Shown: positions 19,401-27,396 of the stretch, one piece after another | Numbering within the stretch: the first letter of the stretch is position 1 | Layout: every line of letters starts with the position of its first letter | Assembly (NCBI GenBank): GCA_945859605.1 | Contig: OX243814.1 | Location: forward strand, 39,896,647 to 39,960,646 | DNA from: Lumbricus rubellus | Lineage: Eukaryota > Annelida > Clitellata > Crassiclitellata > Lumbricidae | Length of the DNA: 64,000 bases | Reading direction: 5' to 3' | Position numbers and translations under genes: made by a program | The notes under the pieces: model-generated | Told to the model about the DNA's origin: nothing | What the model saw: only the letters and a program-made list of their open reading frames with translations | Databases searched by the model: none

Positions 19401-21870
19401 ATCTAACATAAAAGTATGTTTACGCAATGAAAGACATAGTGGATATGACTGGGAAAACCCCACCCCTTATGTGGCTAGCGTCAGTTTAAACTGACGGTAT
19501 GAAAATTCTTATATTTTTCAGTACTGAAATTATTTTTTAAAATAGTCATCATAACTACCTTTAGGATGCTTGTGGTTAAGTTTTGCATTACTATATTATT
19601 AAAATATGAGTTGACATTATTTATTTTTTGTTTTTTGAACAATGCATATTTAAATATTTCGATTTATCAAGAAAAATATTTTTTTTGCTAAGTACGCCAG
19701 CTCAAAACAACTGAAATAAATCCACATAGGTAACCTCACAGGTCTTAGAATAGCAACTAAAAATGGTTAATAACAGAAAATGCAACTTAAAAGCCAAAAA
19801 ACCGCCACTTTCTGTGTGTCAGTTTAAACTGACGCTAGCCACATATGGGTTAAAAGAATTTATGCACTTCATTATTGTTTCTGTTATTATATTTATCAAT
19901 ATATCTACCTTTCGGCCTACTCAGGTGCATATCACATTAATTTATAAATTATCTATAGACATATATAGGCTATAGGCCTAGCCTTCTCAAGTAGCTGGAG
20001 AAAGACACAATCATCTTCAATGGTTTGCGGAACAAAAAAGAGAAAGTTCAAGCACCGAATTTTCTCTTTTTTCAGAAAATTACAGTAGCAGTTCACTTAT
20101 TTGTATTTATTTATTTATTTAGACTCACAAGATTGCTTTTCAATAATATTGCTAACTTGCAAATCATGTGTACTTCTCTAGAATCTGTTCAGAAATTTAT
20201 TTGTCAGCAAGATGAGCGTTTACGTGACAATACCCCCTCTGCTACCACCGGCGTCTGTAGGCCTACTCACGGTATAACAACTCATCATGTAGCTTAGATC
20301 TACAGAATTTTTATAGTTTCTCAGTCAAATATCAGAACAGCCCCGTCAAAATAGCCTCGTCAAAATAGCCCCGTCAAAATAGCCCCGTCAAAATAGCGTC
20401 GTCAAAATTGCCAAATATCTAGAGTAGACAACATGTCAAAATTACCTCGTCAAAATCGTCGGCTGCAAAAAGTGAATTTTTTTGCGGAACTGCAGTTTTT
20501 GACTATCGTCGCGCAATAGCGCATCGTCTTATTATATCTAGGCTACATAAAAATATCGACACTAACTTTCATTGTAGATGGTGGTAAATAATCGCTATCC
20601 GGTAGGAACGTATGTTCGAGTTCAATAGAAAGTAGCCTATATTAACATTGCATGCTGGTAGTTAGCCTACGTTCACCTAAGTTTTGTTGAATACATTTCC
20701 ATATTGCCTTTAAGTAAAAATGTGCGCAGTAGGGCCCAGTTGCAACATTGAACATTAATTTTAGAATCATAGTGGAACTCTTTCATCGTTGGCCATTTTG
20801 ACAGGCGGAACTATTTTGACAGGATTATTTTTGATAGGGTCATGGGCGCCCGCACATAGGGGCAAGGGGGGGGCACTGCCCCTCCTCCTGGAAAATTGAA
20901 ACCTATTTTTCTCACGACTACGTTTAGGGTTTATAACAAATTTCTTCGCATTAGAGAATTTAAAAACCTACTTTTAACTAATACTTTTCGATTTAAAAAA
21001 AATTTCCTTGCAAAAAGAAACAATTCCTATTAGAAATTTTAAAAAGTGAAACTGAGAAATTTACATCAAGAAACCTCTGTGAAAAATACCAATGCATGTT
21101 CTTAACTCTCCCGCTTTGCATTTTTTTACCTCCTGCTAAAAAAAATTTAACGTTGACCATCGTGTTTTGCCCTCTCCTGCCCATGGATAGGGTGAAAAGT
21201 AATTTCCTTATATAATATAGGCCTATATAATGTGTGTGAGAGAGATAATCTGATTTTCAATTTTTTATGCATTTATATTTGGGTCCTAGCTATTAGCCTA
21301 TGCAGTAAAATGCAAAAAGACAAACTGTCATCATAAGATTAAACTAGGCGTATAGGGCCTACTGGCGCAACGCAATTAGCTGTTTCCAATTTTTATGTTT
21401 TCCATTTGGCCTGCTTGACTAGGTCTACATCACAAAAATCCCCGATTTTCTGAGGAATGATATGTTGCAGTTTAACAAATTGGTCTCTTTTCCACAAAAA
21501 TGCAGCACGCTCATTTATCAGCTCGGCTTTACTTCAATCCACAGGGTTGTTCCATAGTAGGATCTGATACATATTAGGGCATTATAGGCCCTAATGCCTG
21601 CAGAAGGAATGAAAATGCATAAAAAGATCAGGAGACAGTAATCGCTGAATATAATTCTAATCTGTTTGTCAAACAGCACGTTTGGAGGGCACTTTGTCGG
21701 CAGGAGCTTCAGTGAGTCACGGTCAAGCATCTAGAGGAAACTATGAACAACTGAATACAAACGATCTCCGTCGAAATAGAACCTATACTACCGTAAGAAC
21801 TGAAAGATCCGCCCAGTTTGCAGCTTGCGAAAGCAGTGGAACAGATTTGGAAATGTTACAGCAGCAATAA
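10394..21870 (+). CDS. Receptor gene A: two-Ig-domain membrane receptor with paired-tyrosine tail
   Basis: Exon model: leader 10394-10433, Ig1 11235-11576, Ig2 12609-12953, membrane exon 13742-13900, linker 14786-14845, tail 21677-21870. The total is 1140 nt, 379 aa, with no internal stop. Every internal junction is phase 1. Residues 1-14 are the leader, 14-128 Ig1 (FNC, WWKY, DAGTYIC), 128-243 Ig2, 243-296 stalk and membrane span (SLITTVLVVSLVILIFWIIF), and 316-379 a cytoplasmic tail with YEQL and YTTV ten residues apart. Donors are GT except the linker exon, which ends GAAG|GCAAGT (GC-AG type). A LINE and long microsatellites expand the last intron. Two AATAAA signals lie at 22148-22161. 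The gene is a likely immune-type or adhesion receptor, and a paralogue of gene B. The exact tail exon order is inferred. Confidence 0.7.
11235..11576 (+). CDS. Gene A Ig domain 1 (V-type) exon
   Basis: This 342-bp phase 1-1 exon has acceptor cttACAG and donor TTTTAG|GTAAGA. It contains the cysteine VTFNC, tryptophans SIWWKYK and the motif SDAGTYICV, with sequons NLT, NCT and NIS. A CDCDNC cysteine cluster in the middle is unusual and may form an extra disulphide. Over 80 percent of residues appear identical to gene B Ig1. Confidence 0.85.
12195..12483. mobile_element. 289-bp hAT MITE (family 2, copy 1)
   Basis: The ends are CATGAGCGCCCGCACATAGG and CTGCGGGCGCCCATG, sharing the body text AAAATTGATTTCCAATTTTT and CAAATTTCTTCGCA with copy 2. 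The TSD is no longer recognisable. It lies in the gene A intron between Ig1 and Ig2. Confidence 0.7.
12609..12953 (+). CDS. Gene A Ig domain 2 exon
   Basis: This 345-bp phase 1-1 exon opens ASVPECGSNTS. Candidate B and F strand cysteines are MWC and YSC, with MEWRN between them; the DxGxYxC motif is missing. It ends YTYTWTLQNEA. It is paralogous to 33906-34247. A degraded fragment of the same exon lies at 14023-14103. Confidence 0.8.
12986..13066. mobile_element. 81-bp TTAA-flanked palindromic MITE
   Basis: Begins TTAATCCCTTTAGCGGC and ends GCCGCTAAAGGGGTTAA, so it can fold almost fully into a hairpin. TTAA ends suggest a piggyBac- or Kolobok-type miniature element. It lies just after the gene A Ig2 exon. 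Confidence 0.55.
13742..13900 (+). CDS. Gene A stalk and transmembrane exon
   Basis: This 159-bp phase 1-1 exon has acceptor tgaACAG and donor CAAAG|GTTGGA. It encodes a stalk (VHWSVSSLGSS..), a hydrophobic span ASLITTVLVVSLVILIFW and a basic stop-transfer KLLCK. It has the same length as the gene B exon at 34559-34717, with alignable sequence (PLxxE, LITT). Confidence 0.85.
14023..14103 (+). pseudogene. Ig2 exon fragment in gene A intron
   Basis: GCTCCAGTGATGGAATGGCG and the following ~60 bp match the Ig2 exon at 12708-12781. There is no splice acceptor at its start and it runs into TAA. It is a partial duplication of the Ig2 exon (a remnant of exon duplication or conversion). Confidence 0.8.
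14786..14845 (+). CDS. Gene A cytoplasmic linker exon with GC-AG intron
   Basis: This 60-bp phase 1-1 exon encodes HFKEVSSTGPTSISHANAE. The acceptor is tttgtaACAG and the donor GAAG|GCAAGT matches the non-canonical GC donor consensus. A retained intron would stop translation within a few codons (GCAAGTAA), giving a tail without tyrosines. Confidence 0.5.
15611..15696 (+). CDS. Possible alternative cytoplasmic exon of gene A
   Basis: After a ttgtttatAG acceptor it reads ISNDFFEDPHAIPTSPIDG in phase 1. It could end at a GC donor GACG|GCAAGA (15667), staying phase 1, or read on to TAG at 15694-15696 as an alternative terminal exon. It has no tyrosine. Two upstream acceptor-like sites (15074, 15209) followed by DGK-stop have the same look. 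Conceptual only. Confidence 0.3.
16151..16179. repeat. Palindromic terminal repeat, copy 1
   Basis: It contains the 18-bp perfect palindrome CGTCAGTTTAAACTGACG (PmeI core) followed by CTAGCCACA. The same sequence occurs reversed at 19471-19499 and again at 19816-19842. Confidence 0.8.
16303..16451. mobile_element. 149-bp hAT MITE (family 1, copy 1)
   Basis: The ends are CATGGCTTAAAGTGTGG and CCACACTTTAAGCACTG, with an exact 8-bp TSD TTCGTAGA (16295-16302, 16452-16459). Related copies are at 43344-43517 and 62400-62568. Confidence 0.85.
16711..18150 (+). pseudogene. 5'-truncated non-LTR retrotransposon reverse transcriptase
   Basis: The open frame is 479 codons, but the first ~45 come from the microsatellite; homology-like sequence starts near 16850 (SKYFEKIMHNKLMEYL). 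RT motifs visible: QYGFRKDHST, FFDLSKAFDTVDH (catalytic Asp of motif A), VPQGSILGPLLFLIYVNDL (motif B), and FAVDTN in place of FADDTN (motif C), so one of the two catalytic aspartates is Val. Later parts have FLGVYID and the C-terminal PPVWNSL segment typical of CR1/Jockey-related LINEs. The endonuclease half is missing. The copy is dead by truncation and by the D-to-V change. It lies inside the last intron of gene A, in the sense orientation. Confidence 0.9.
16735..16850. repeat. (TGTA)n microsatellite
   Basis: Long GTAT tetranucleotide run abutting the truncated 5' end of the LINE. It yields spurious VCMY-repeat reading frames on both strands. Confidence 0.95.
18396..18447 (+). repeat. 3' UTR hairpin of the LINE
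   Basis: ATGAGCCAGCCGA (18396-18408) pairs with TCGGCTGACTCAT (18435-18447), with an inner GGTCT/AGACC stem. It lies between the RT stop and the A-rich tail ending near 18590. It may be the RT recognition structure; this is inference. Confidence 0.45.
18596..18890 (-). pseudogene. LINE (L2/CR1-type) ORF2 C-terminal fragment
   Basis: The minus-strand frame 18890-18612 includes RSFAYIGPSLWNRLPPSVR and FKTCLFSRG-like text, the usual C-terminus of L2/CR1 reverse transcriptases. It then reaches AGCGCTTTATAAATG, the 3' end of the element. It is joined head-on to the sense LINE. Confidence 0.75.
18900..19400. repeat. TGTA / TACA microsatellite forming a large inverted repeat
   Basis: The left arm (about 18900-19030) is (TGTA)n and the right arm (about 19040-19210 and 19276-19390) is (TACA)n, with GTACGTAC in between. 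The arms are complementary, so the locus could form a long hairpin. Every VCMY and YIHT reading frame here is an artefact. Confidence 0.9.
19467..19850. mobile_element. MITE with palindromic inverted ends
   Basis: Outward-facing ends TATGTGGCTAGCGTCAG (left) and CTGACGCTAGCCACATA (right) bound about 370 bp of AT-rich DNA. Each end contains GTCAGTTTAAACTGAC. No clear TSD is seen. Confidence 0.55.
20341..20838. mobile_element. Putative TIR element with GTCAAAATAG repeats
   Basis: Five tandem 14-bp copies of CCCCGTCAAAATAG occur at 20341-20410. Inverted copies (CCATTTTGACAGGCGG, CTATTTTGACAGG) occur at about 20797-20825. There is no ORF. The exact ends are uncertain because the next element starts at 20841. 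Confidence 0.5.
20841..21185. mobile_element. 345-bp hAT MITE (family 2, copy 2)
   Basis: The element begins CATGGGCGCCCGCACATAGG and ends CTCCTGCCCATG, with an exact 8-bp TSD GATAGGGT (20833-20840, 21186-21193). A relative is at 12195-12483. Confidence 0.85.
21677..21870 (+). CDS. Gene A cytoplasmic tail exon (YEQL...YTTV)
   Basis: Acceptor ttgtcaaACAG; phase 1 entry; 64 residues to TAA. It carries GNYEQL, ten residues, then YTTV, a tandem Yxx(L/V) arrangement close to an ITAM/ITIM-type signalling pair but without strict -2 residues. It is rich in charged and polar residues, with no membrane segment. It is assigned to gene A because phase, strand and lack of another gene fit; RNA evidence is needed for the join over the LINE-filled intron. 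Confidence 0.6.
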
Positions 21871-22147
21871 CTTTTAGTGCCTAAATCAAGTTTTAAAAAC
21901 CATTCGATTTGAGAAAATGAAAGCGTACGAATAGTTAGTTCTATGACAGAAGCATGCTATTGAATTAAGACAGTGCTGAAACTACATCAATAGGTCACGA
22001 GACATTATGGCATAGCCCCTTTTACATTTGCGTGTGATTCTACTACAATGCTATACATAATAGCCTACTATTATTACACAGACATGCTCTTATTTAGCAA
22101 AAAACCTCGTTTGCACTTTCAAATATCTTGTTAACTTCTTATGTAGA

Positions 22148-22161
22148 AATAAAGAAATAAA
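22148..22161 (+). terminator. Poly(A) signals after gene A
   Basis: Two overlapping AATAAA hexamers lie about 280 bp after the TAA stop. Confidence 0.55.
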
Positions 22162-23737
22162 CCCAGATTATGTTTTGTTTCCGAAGTTCACATTAGTGAT
22201 TGTAAGCTTAGGCCTAAGTAGGCTACCCGGTGGGCTATGAGAAAAGGCTGCAACTATCCATATGCAAGTGAGAACTGCTACACTCTCAGATGTAGGCACT
22301 AGGCCTATCGCTATGAATTCAGTTCTTTAGTCGAAACATATTCTAAGTTATTTAAATTGCAGGCCTATAATAGGAGAGCTATTTAGACATCTTTGTAATA
22401 GGCCTACGCGTAGCATTCCTGCTTGACAAGAAACTAACAGTGATGTGTATTTATAATATTATGATAGTCAATTGGCTTGATAATTAACCATTTGAAAAGT
22501 TTGAAGAGTGTTCATTTGACCTCAATTTTCTTAACGACACAAAATTAACAATGAACTCTTGAAAGTGAGATTCGGTGCTTCTCTTGGCACTGTAATGCAT
22601 TACAACTCGGTGCACTACTTAATGTAACTTGGGCTTAAATTATTATGGACAATGGAGGTCATATAATATGGACCATCGTGAGGAACCAACTACTGTTACA
22701 GTAAGCATCACTTGCATTTAATTAGTGTGATCTCATGTGGATGCTCAATTTCACAACGCTGACGAATGGTATGGACCTACCAGACGTTGTTTTATCAATA
22801 ATTAACGATTTAAAAATTGTATTAGATATAAAGTTCGTCATTTATTATTTTTGCTGCTGACATTTTGCCATGCAGGTTGACGACAAGTAGCAGATTACTG
22901 TAACACGTATTTAGTATCTGATACCAATATATAATTTTGCGTTACATTTTGCTCTTTTTAAAGCTGTGATATATTAATTAGCTTGCAATGTGATTGTGTG
23001 AGCGATAATAACTATGTTGTTTAGCTGTGGCTGCAGTCGTGGTCCTTGCCTGTGGTTGCAGGGACCCACTATGGCGGGATTGCATTGATCATGCATGGTG
23101 ACATTGGTGAGACTGCAGGTCTGAGAATAAACTTGGGCAGTAAATTATCAGCACGAAAGAAACTGCGTTACCAGCCCTTGGCAGTGGGCAGTGACGTCTA
23201 CTTAGGACAGTTAGTCTAATAAACAGTTTGGCGTAGCATACCACGACAGTTAAAGAGCACGTAACTGGAAGCCCGAAGTAAAACGCTTGATTTAAAAAAA
23301 TCGTTTGGAACGTCATGCAGAAAGCTTATCTGGTTCAGCTGACATTGATGGACAACTATCTGTTTGGTTAGAATCCGTTAGATGGTCGTAGAACTGGGAC
23401 GTAGCCTACTGCTTTTCAGTTCTGTGAGAAGTACAAGCTATCTCAATCATTCGAATCCTGTCTATGCTGAAATTAAGTTTCACAAAACCAATAGTAGAGT
23501 TACTGAACAACGTGACTATCTATTCTATCTATTGTGTAAATTACCGCGGTTTGTAAGTCTTTCTAGATTCTAATAAATAGTAGGCTAAAAATTGCTTCGA
23601 TTGAACAATCCGGATGACAGACCGCAACCGGTTACAGACTACAGTTATGCAATTGAAACAATTCACAAGAACACAAATCACAAACCTTAACTAGGCCTAC
23701 TAACAGAACAGACTACCTGCAATACAGAGCACGTTTA

Positions 23738-23805
23738 TCTTCCGGGGGTTCGGGAATCGAACTCGAGTCCGCTGATATCCTTGCCAGTGGGTTATCCAAT
23801 GTGAC
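23738..23805 (-). repeat. tRNA-like fragment, probable SINE remnant
   Basis: On the minus strand GAGTTCGATTCCCGAAC resembles a pol III B box, with a TGGATAACCCACTGG segment upstream as a weak A box. It does not fold as a complete tRNA gene. Confidence 0.35.
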
Positions 23806-23889
23806 TATAATGCATTTCAATTCTGTCGCTAGTGCTGTAGAGAACCTGGGTTTCCCCCTGAGCCGTCCCCTTGGATTTCCCCAGGCCAT

Positions 23890-24400
23890 GTTCCCTAGGC
23901 TCCGCCTCCCGGCTTCTGTTCCTCGGCTTGTGTTCTCCGGCTTGTGTTCCCGGCTTCTGTTCCCGGCTTCTGTTCCCTAGGCTCCGCCTCCCGGCTTCTG
24001 TTCCTCGGCTTGTGTTCTCCGGCTTGTGTTCCCGGCTTCTGTTCCCGGCTTCTGTTCCCTAGGCTCCGCCTCCCGGCTTCTGTTCCTCGGCTTGTGTTCT
24101 CCGGCTTGTGTTCCCGGCTTCTGTTCCCGGCTTCTGTTCCCTAGGCTCCGCCTCCCGGCTTCTGTTCCTCGGCTTGTGTTCTCCGGCTTGTGTTCCCGGC
24201 TTCTGTTCCCGGCTTCTGTTCCCTAGGCTCCGCCTCCCGGCTTCTGTTCCTCGGCTTGTGTTCCCGGCTTCTGTTCCCGGCTTCTGTTCCCGGCTTCTGT
24301 TCCCTAGGCTCCGCCTCCCGGCTTCTGTTCCTCGGCTTGTGTTCTCCGGCTTGTGTTCCCGGCTTCTGTTCCCGGCTTCTGTTCCATAGGCCCCGCCTCC
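23890..24400 (+). promoter_or_regulatory. 82-bp GC-box tandem array in 5' LTR U3
   Basis: Each unit has a GC box (GGCTCCGCCTCC) and several TTCCCGGCTTCTG submotifs. The array sits directly upstream of the TATA box, the position of a retroviral-type enhancer. The 62-93-codon reading frames through it are repeats, not genes. Confidence 0.75.
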
Positions 24401-24414
24401 CGGCTAGGGCAAGC

Positions 24415-24422
24415 TATAAATA
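24415..24422 (+). promoter_or_regulatory. TATA box of 5' LTR
   Basis: The sequence is AAGCTATAAATAGAGG; the matching site in the 3' LTR is at 28404. Transcription is expected to start about 30 bp downstream. Confidence 0.8.
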
Positions 24423-24657
24423 GAGGGAGTCCGTAGTAGTCCGGGCAGCTGGAAGAGATGTAGTTGGGACGACGTGAGTAAGAGGTAATAGTCGGTCAGC
24501 CGCAGAGAGTTAGTCTGAGAGAGTCGTTGTGGAGTCCGCAGTAGTTCAGCCTGAGAGAGTCGCTGTGAAGTTAGTCGGTCAGTCTGGGGTTCAGTTCCGC
24601 AGTGATAATTAGACAGTCGTTGCGTGCTTTAATTACGTGCTGCTATCGTGAAGAGTT

Positions 24658-24663
24658 AATAAA
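24658..24663 (+). terminator. Poly(A) signal in 5' LTR
   Basis: AATAAA about 240 bp after the TATA box; the homologous copy used for 3' end formation is at 28647-28652 in the 3' LTR. Confidence 0.7.
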
Positions 24664-24849
24664 CTATCGAACAGAACTCTGTGTCTTCAGTATTTCTCGT
24701 GGGGAAAGACGTTTCTGTGACTCTGGTTCGACGCGTTGACGGCAGTATCGCGATAAGTCCTTCGATATACCACGGAGGCCGAACTTACGCTCCAGGGGAG
24801 CGACACGCGTGCCTTACCACAGACCGGCAGATCCTGATTTACTTTACAT

Positions 24850-24866
24850 TGGTACCAGAAGTGGGG
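24850..24866 (+). other. Primer binding site, tRNA-Leu type
   Basis: TGGTACCAGAAGTGGGG begins 1 base after the LTR. It is complementary to the 3' end of tRNA-Leu(UAA) as I recall it for animals, with one mismatch to the human version. Confidence 0.6.
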
Positions 24867-24909
24867 TCAGGATTGAAGCTCTGCCGACGACAACCGAAGT
24901 CAACCGAGA

Positions 24910-27276
24910 ATGCTGACGGGAGACGACGAGGCCACGATCGAGTATTCGATGCCGATGTCTTACGAGATCCGCACCCCTGCCGATGTCTCTACGCCTGCAG
25001 CCCGCAGATCGTCAATGGAGAAACCGTCGGACCGGAACGTTTTGATAGAAGTACTCGATTCCGACGACGATGAGACACCGGCGAGGACGACGACCTATCG
25101 AGAAAGGACTGACCGACTGGCTGCGAGGTCAGAATTGGAGGACCTTGGGAAACTGCTGCGAAGCCGACCTACACCGATGAAACCCGGACGATTTGACGGG
25201 ACCGGTTCGCTGGAGTCATTTCTGGTGCAATTTGAGGTTTGCGCCCGCTACAACGGATGGACAGCGTCAGAAAAGGTCGACCACTTACGGTGCGCGTTGG
25301 AAAAGGCAGCGACTCAACTCCTCTGGGACTTCGGAGCACAACCGAACGTAAGTTACGAGGAACTGGTGGAACGTCTCCGACAGAGATACGGGACGGAAGG
25401 TCAGGCGGAAACCTTCCGTGCCCAGCTGTATTTTCGTCGTCAACGAGCGGAAGAAAGCCTGAGTGACCTGCTTCACGAGATTCGCCGTCTCGTCGGGCTG
25501 GCCTATCCCGTTCCATCGAATGAGACGACCCAGATCATCGCGAGAGACTCTTTCCTTGAGGCCATGCGAGACCGTGAACTTTCGCTGAAAGTTCGAGAGA
25601 GGGAGCCGAAGACCCTCGACGAAGCTTACCGCACGGCGCTTCGTCTAGAAGCCTATCAGCGGACGAACGACTCCGACGACCGCAGAAGGCCTTCCAATCG
25701 CGTTCGAGGGACTCAGGAAACCGACCTGAGTGCTCAGCTCCAGTCCACGCTAGACAAGTTCCTGACGACGCAACGAGACGACCAACGTCGATGGCAACGC
25801 GAGATGGAGACACGGATCGACCAGCAGCTTCGGGGTCTACGCAGCCAGGCCCCGATCGACGACGACGACCCGGGACGAGACGGTCGCCCTGGAGACCGCG
25901 ACGATCGCCCCGGAAACCGCAGCTTCAGCGATCCACGCCAGGAAGGTTTGAGACGGGGTGTGACCTGCTACAACTGTAACCGAGCGGGTCATATCTCCCG
26001 CAATTGTCGACAGCCGCGACGCCCTTTCCGGAACCGCGGGAACGACGCCGGAACGAGTGGAACTGAGGATCCGACGTCACCGGAACCGCCGGTGGCCATG
26101 AACCATACGACACGTCCGAGGTTGCAGAACCGTGCCAGCAACAACGCTGTTTACATCCGCGGCACGATCAACGAACGATCGCAGCTGTGCCTGATCGACA
26201 CGGGATCGGAAGTCAGCCTGGTTCCTGCCTCAACTGTCGAAGGGTTAGAACTACGTTCATGTAATCGTTCTTTGATGGCTGCTAATGGGTCAGATATTCG
26301 GGTCCTTGGTGAGGTCCCGGTCCCCATTAAAATTGGGAGAAGTTTTGATATCCCGACCACGTTTCTGGTATCCGACCAGATTACCGAGCCCATGTTAGGC
26401 ATGGATTGGCTCAGGCAACACCGCTGTAGATTAGGATTTGGTGTCGGTGCATTATTTGTTGGACGTAGGCGCATTTCTTTAGTGCGAGGTAACGGGTCCA
26501 CGTGGTGTCGTAGGGTGATGGTTGCGGAGGAGGTTGTAGTGCCTCTTGAGTGCCAGAGCGATTTTCCAGTGAAAACGGTATATGGGAATTTGTCCACGGT
26601 CACTCCCGCTTGGATAACGGAGGCCCAAGAGTTTAAACCAGAGGTTCATCTTGACCGTGTGGTGGTAGATGCTAAGACTAATACCCAGGTGAAAGTAGTG
26701 GACTTGGTTAATGTGGCTCCGTTTAGTGAGGCATTGTCAGCAGATTTGCCAGAGGAGGTATCTTCTGAGACTGGAGATGTAAGCGATAGTGGAAAAGCGC
26801 CTGCGCTTGAGAATAGGCTTGAGACTGGAGAAAGGTTATTTGTGGACCCGCCCATAAGGCGTGAATTATTGCCGCAGAGAAAGTCTGTGGATGGAGATTT
26901 ATATAGTTTAGCCTCGGCCCTGGTACTGCTTACGGTTTTTCTGAGCGTAATTTTCAGTGGTTTTCAGTTAGTGGAAGACGTCCCGATGGTTAATTTAGAG
27001 GCTTTTTCTGTTGCCCGAGCAATCGTGAATATTGTTATCGTCAGACACGGGGCCCAATTGCAAATTTATTTGTATCAGGGTAAGAAATTTGTGGGGATCC
27101 TTTTTCGGAAGCTTTGCAAACTTTTGGGGAAAGTTATATGCAGCCATCAGGGAATTGGGACGGGGCTCGACTATATGTCCTCGCCGCTTACCGAGCTTCG
27201 TTTCCCGACGCAACGGGATCCACTCCAAACTGCTGGAAGTTTGGAAGGAAGACGAGAACTCTCCGTCTCTCATTAA
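24910..27276 (+). CDS. Gag-protease polyprotein of LTR element
   Basis: The frame is 788 codons and intact. Residues ~85-260 resemble the retrotransposon Gag capsid domain (MKPGRFDGTGSLESFLVQFE, YEELVERLRQRYG, RAEESLSDLLHEIRRL). It is followed by an Arg/Asp-rich linker and a CCHC zinc knuckle CYNCNRAGHISRNC from residue 353. The protease has catalytic LIDTGS (Asp at 430) and MLGMDWL. Next comes a typical gypsy spacer (VKVVDLVN). After about residue 655 the frame leaves any gypsy pattern and carries a hydrophobic stretch (ASALVLLTVFLSVIFSGF), where reverse transcriptase should start. There is a second upstream frame at 24681 (LTR/leader) with no known domain. Codon use is GC-rich in Gag and AT-richer near the end, consistent with a junction. 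Confidence 0.9.
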   Translation: MLTGDDEATIEYSMPMSYEIRTPADVSTPAARRSSMEKPSDRNVLIEVLDSDDDETPARTTTYRERTDRLAARSELEDLGKLLRSRPTPMKPGRFDGTGSLESFLVQFEVCARYNGWTASEKVDHLRCALEKAATQLLWDFGAQPNVSYEELVERLRQRYGTEGQAETFRAQLYFRRQRAEESLSDLLHEIRRLVGLAYPVPSNETTQIIARDSFLEAMRDRELSLKVREREPKTLDEAYRTALRLEAYQRTNDSDDRRRPSNRVRGTQETDLSAQLQSTLDKFLTTQRDDQRRWQREMETRIDQQLRGLRSQAPIDDDDPGRDGRPGDRDDRPGNRSFSDPRQEGLRRGVTCYNCNRAGHISRNCRQPRRPFRNRGNDAGTSGTEDPTSPEPPVAMNHTTRPRLQNRASNNAVYIRGTINERSQLCLIDTGSEVSLVPASTVEGLELRSCNRSLMAANGSDIRVLGEVPVPIKIGRSFDIPTTFLVSDQITEPMLGMDWLRQHRCRLGFGVGALFVGRRRISLVRGNGSTWCRRVMVAEEVVVPLECQSDFPVKTVYGNLSTVTPAWITEAQEFKPEVHLDRVVVDAKTNTQVKVVDLVNVAPFSEALSADLPEEVSSETGDVSDSGKAPALENRLETGERLFVDPPIRRELLPQRKSVDGDLYSLASALVLLTVFLSVIFSGFQLVEDVPMVNLEAFSVARAIVNIVIVRHGAQLQIYLYQGKKFVGILFRKLCKLLGKVICSHQGIGTGLDYMSSPLTELRFPTQRDPLQTAGSLEGRRELSVSH

Positions 27277-27290
27277 CGTTCAGCGAGAAA
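27150..27290 (+). pseudogene. Integrase 3' remnant, out of frame with gag-pro
   Basis: In the frame beginning 27114 the translation includes YVLAAYRAS, DATGSTPN and KFGRK. This is the end of the gypsy integrase core (AYRA...STGxTPxxLxFGR). The main polyprotein reads the same bases in another frame. It marks the right end of a deletion that removed RT, RNase H and most of integrase. Confidence 0.75.
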
Positions 27291-27396
27291 TGTGATTGCT
27301 TGAACAGAAGGTATCTGAACGGTTTAATATTATTGTGTGAATTTTATTTGAATCGTTTTTGTATCGCCAAGAGAAAAAGGCGCTTTTTATGTTGGG

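Larger units (their letters stand above)
21871..23835. other. Region between gene A and the LTR element
   Basis: No coding signal is seen beyond the gene A 3' UTR. A tRNA-like fragment is at about 23738-23805. The rest is unremarkable AT-rich DNA. Confidence 0.5.
23836..24848 (+). repeat. 5' LTR
   Basis: The 5' LTR is 1013 bp, TG...CA bounded. It contains an array of 82-bp units (six, then a terminal variant) with GGCTCCGCCTCCCGG GC boxes, TATAAATA at 24415 and AATAAA at 24658. Relative to the 3' LTR, one unit lacks a TTCTCCGGCTTG-like segment. Confidence 0.93.

Noticed and set aside
23871..24423. Overlapping 62-93-codon frames (SGLCSRLLFPASVP repeats), also 27859-28378
   Set aside because: They are the 82-bp LTR array read through; the region is promoter/enhancer, upstream of the TATA box.
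25169..26603. Minus-strand frames of 92-150 codons inside gag-pro
   Set aside because: Shadows of the GC-rich plus-strand polyprotein; no domains.
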